Part shown: one piece after another, positions 61,101 through 64,000 of the stretch
Position numbering within the stretch: the stretch's first letter is position 1
Layout of the letters: the number at the start of each line of letters is the position of its first letter
Source of the DNA: Astrocystis sublimbata
Taxonomy: Eukaryota > Ascomycota > Sordariomycetes > Xylariales > Xylariaceae
DNA length: 64,000 nt
Assembly (NCBI GenBank): GCA_022453515.1
Contig: JAJNNY010000030.1
Location: 186,001 to 250,000, forward strand
Direction: 5' to 3'
Program-made: the position numbers and the translations under genes
The notes under the pieces: model-generated
The model's input: only the letters and a program-made list of their open reading frames with translations
The model's database searches: none
Told to the model about the DNA's origin: nothing

Positions 61101-64000
61101 GTTGAAGGAGATGCGATTCTGGTACACGAACCAGATGCAACCATCACCTCCGCTGTGAAACTCCTAGCCCGCGAGCGGAACGTAACAGTCAACTTCACTT
61201 CAGCCTACCCCTCAAGCAATCCTGATGTCAGATTCGTCCACCCAGAATCACCTCGTTCTGTTGCTCAAGACCAGCTACCTGCCTCACTTGGAGCCATGGT
61301 GTATTTCCCCGGGGGCAGAGACTCGGCGTCAGTGCAGAGTGTGTTAGCGAAATGTCTCCCCAGGAGGTGCAACTTGGTCCCTATTTCCTCCCTTTTGGGC
61401 AATGAAGTGCAAAGTCTCGCCAGTATTGAATCAGCAACTATTGGCCAGGCACTTCTGAAAGCTTGGAAATCACACACTGGCACGGTACGCAATGACACGT
61501 CCAGCGTCTTGTCTCTCGGGGACGTCTCTTCCGTGACCGAGTTTATTGAGACGCTTGCTGTCGTTGACTGGACAGTCCGATCTATCAAGGCAAAGGTCTT
61601 GCCAGTAGATTCCGGTATTCTTTTCAAGTCTGACAGGACATATCTCCTTGTGGGTATGGCCGGTGAACTTGGCCAATCCCTATGTGGGTGGATGGTTGCA
61701 CGGGGAGCAAGGCACGTCGTCCTCTGTAGCCGCAACCCTAAGGTTTCCCCTGTGTTTGTTGAGGCGATGAAGAAGTTTGACGCGAATGTCAGGCCCATGT
61801 CACTGTAAGTGCAACATACGTCGTGCTTAGCTATGAGAATTATTAACTAACACCCTTAATCTCCAGTGATATTACCAACAGGAAGTCGCTCTACAGTTGC
61901 CACAAGGAGATCGTTGCGACCATGCCTGAAATAATCGGAGTAGTCAACGGTGCCATGATTCTCCGAGACAGTCTTTTTGATAACATGACATACGAGCAAT
62001 TCCAGACTGTCTTGAAGCCTAAGGTCAAGGGTACTCAGCTTCTAGACGAGCTGTTCTTCAACACGAAGCTCGATTTTTTCATTACTACTTCCTCGATCAA
62101 CTCCGTCATTGGTTTCAGCGGGCAAAGCAACTATACGGCAGCCAATACATTCATGACAGCTCTCATGTATCAGCGAAAGAGGAGAGGTGTGACTGGATCA
62201 ACGATGCACATCCCGGCTGTGTTGGGCGTTGGTTACGCTGCACAGGAGGACAACTTCGACTTCGAGAACTTTACCACGCTCGGTTATATCAACATATCCG
62301 AAGAAGATTTCTGTATCATGTTTGCTGAGGCGATCCTCTCCGGCCAACTCGATTCCCACGACCTACCGGAAGTGGCTGCCGGTATCAACTACATCCCTGC
62401 TGATCTTCAAGTCAAGGAAATGTACCGAAGAGACGTGAAGTTCTCTCATTTCAGCATCAACGAACATCAACAGGTAACTTCAGGTACTAAACAAGCCGAG
62501 CTTCGTGTTAAGGTGCAGCTACAGCAAGCCAAAACCAAAGACGACGTCTCGGACATCATTCGAGGTAAGTTTCAACACCTCAAATAGTCTCCATTTGGCT
62601 TCAAGTACTGACAGAATGCTACAGAGGCCTTCGGATCGAAGCTGAAACGAGTGCTTCAGATTGCAGAAGAAGAGCCAGTCGACGACTCGGTTGCTTTAGT
62701 GGAACAGGGTGTCGACTCTCTAATTGCCGTCCAAATTCGATCATGGTTTCTCAAGGAGGTTCAAGTTGACATCCCTGTGCTCAAGGTCCTCGGTGGAAGT
62801 TCCATCTCGGATCTTATCGCCATTGCTGTTGAGAAGATCCCGGAGGCTCTTCTTACAATTAGCGATCCTGTTGAAGTCGGGACTACTGTGCCTCAAGCAG
62901 CGACGCCGCCGCTTCAATCAACCAAATTGATACCCTCCCTACCAACTGCCAGCTCCATGGTATTGAAGCACGTTCACGAGAGCACGACATATGTTTCATC
63001 AGCTGTACACTCCTTTCCTCGAACTACCACATCTCCCGCTCCTTCTAGCGCTGCAGTGACTCCCAGTCTATCATCGAACTTGTCACCAGTGTTTACTCCC
63101 GCCGGTACGCTGAGTGATGCCACAGCTTCTTCTAGCGATTCTTCTCCAGTTCTGAAGCCCCAGGAAATCGATGATGAGCAACAAATCACCCCGCCTACCC
63201 TCATCGATATGTCTAAGATTAAGGCCACAGCTCAGATGTCTTTCGGCCAAACAAGATTCTGGTTCTTGCACCAATTCCTCAAAGATAAGACACCATTCAA
63301 CTTCTCTGTTTGCGCCTGTATGAAGGGGTCATTCGACGCAGACGCTTTCGAGAGAGCCTTGAATCTGGTGACCCAACGTCACGAAGCTTTTCAAACAAGC
63401 TTCTTCTGGTCTGATGGCGATGCGGGGACACCTATTCAAGGAGTCAGTTATAGGTCCGCTTTCAAACTCGAGAAGAGACAGATCTCATCCGAAGCCGAAG
63501 CTGCCAATGAACTTCAGCGTCTTCAAGATCATATTTATGACCTAGAACACGGAGGCGCCGTGTTAATGAAATTGTTGTCGCTATCCAGCCGTGTGAACTA
63601 TTTCCTCATCGGCTGTCACCACATCGCTTTCGACGGGCAAAGCATGCACCTTTTCATCTCAGAAGTCGACAAGGCATACGGCAACCAACGTCTAGAGCCC
63701 ATGTTTCCCGAGTCTCAGTACCGGGCATTCGCCGCACAGCAGCGTAAGCAGCATGAGTCGGGGCTATTGAATGCGGATATCGAATACTTCCGAGACACCA
63801 TAGGCAAAGATCCCAAACCTATTGAACTGTTCCCATTTTCTAAAGTCAAGGCTCGCAAAGTCATGGAAACTTACAAGTAAGATTCCGGACACCCCTACTC
63901 AGTCGATCAATTCTAATCTCTTTTCTAAAGATCGCATAAAGCCCAGATGACGCTCGATGTCCAAACGGCTAAGAACATCAAACATCTTGCCCGCAAACTC
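55104..64000 (+). CDS. Highly reducing PKS with C-terminal NRPS condensation domain (partial, frameshifted)
   Basis: Exons 55104-55736, 55791-56834, 56888-59228, 59292-59512, 59572-61804, 61867-62564, 62625-63876 and 63931 to the window edge give ~2830 codons so far. Domains in order (approximate residues): KS 8-430 with DTACSSS near 176 and AHGTGTQAG near 315; AT with GHSSGEIG near 640; DH with [11 protein letters not shown] near 966 and [10 protein letters not shown] near 1138; C-methyltransferase with ILEIGAGTGG near 1409; a long region without NADPH-binding motif (1610-2090) where ER would sit; KR with VGMAGELG near 2103 and SNYTAAN near 2243; ACP with GVDSLIAVQ near 2418; a Ser/Thr/Pro linker; and a condensation domain with FGQTRFWFL and active HHIAFDG near 2721. 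It would build a methylated polyketide and pass it to an amino acid or nucleophile. The early KS frame shifts by one base at a G-run (55157-55161), so this copy may not be translated intact. Confidence 0.88.

Noticed and set aside
1..64000. CRISPR arrays, prokaryotic operons or riboswitches
   Set aside because: No regularly spaced direct repeats are present and the gene structure is eukaryotic.

Overview
The window is genomic DNA from a filamentous ascomycete (Pezizomycotina, most likely Sordariomycetes; this is inferred from style, not from a database match). Protein genes are cut by short introns (about 50-150 nt) with GTRAGT-type donors, CTRAY-like branch sites and AG acceptors. The gene families are typical of these fungi: Zn2Cys6 regulators, MFS transporters, a UstYa/DUF3328 protein and a highly reducing PKS-NRPS. 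Thirteen genes are supported: twelve protein-coding and one tRNA. I joined exons by hand so that reading phase is kept at every junction.

Layout. 1-4644: long gene-free stretch with simple repeats, ending in the leader of a Pcl/Clg1-type cyclin gene (4645-6652). 8303-10823: six-exon nitronate monooxygenase. 13858-14656: ATF/CREB-type bZIP factor. 15814-18662: seven-exon Zn2Cys6 factor. 18663-26432: AT-rich gene desert with one doubtful Cys-containing ORF. 26433-29436: a small island holding a Dal5/TNA1-type MFS permease and a UstYa-like oxidase. 29437-37208: second gene-poor stretch with an intron-containing tRNA-Trp, a 470-bp element with ~98-bp terminal inverted repeats and a 5-bp target duplication, and a decayed copy of one of its ends. 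37209-39050: DHA1-type MFS transporter. 39631-42570 (minus): uncharacterised two-TM protein with an in-frame TAA. 43486-45845: AAA ATPase, divergent from the previous gene and containing a GC-AG intron. 45846-47403: AT-rich spacer.

47404-64000 looks like the left part of a secondary-metabolite gene cluster: an AflR-type Zn2Cys6 regulator (minus), a 4-exon MFS exporter (minus), a second Zn2Cys6 regulator divergent from the exporter (plus), and a highly reducing polyketide synthase with domains KS-AT-DH-cMT-(degenerate ER region)-KR-ACP followed by an NRPS condensation domain, cut off by the window end. The synthase would make the backbone, the transporter would export the product, and one or both regulators would control the locus. 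No enoylreductase signature is visible, so a separate trans-acting ER would be expected outside the window if the product is fully reduced. The synthase has an apparent one-base frameshift in a G-run near its N-terminus, so the annotated copy is either non-functional or carries a sequence error.

The observations most worth following up are this frameshift, the in-frame stop in the two-TM protein gene, the UstYa/permease island, and the inverted-repeat element with its mutated relative.
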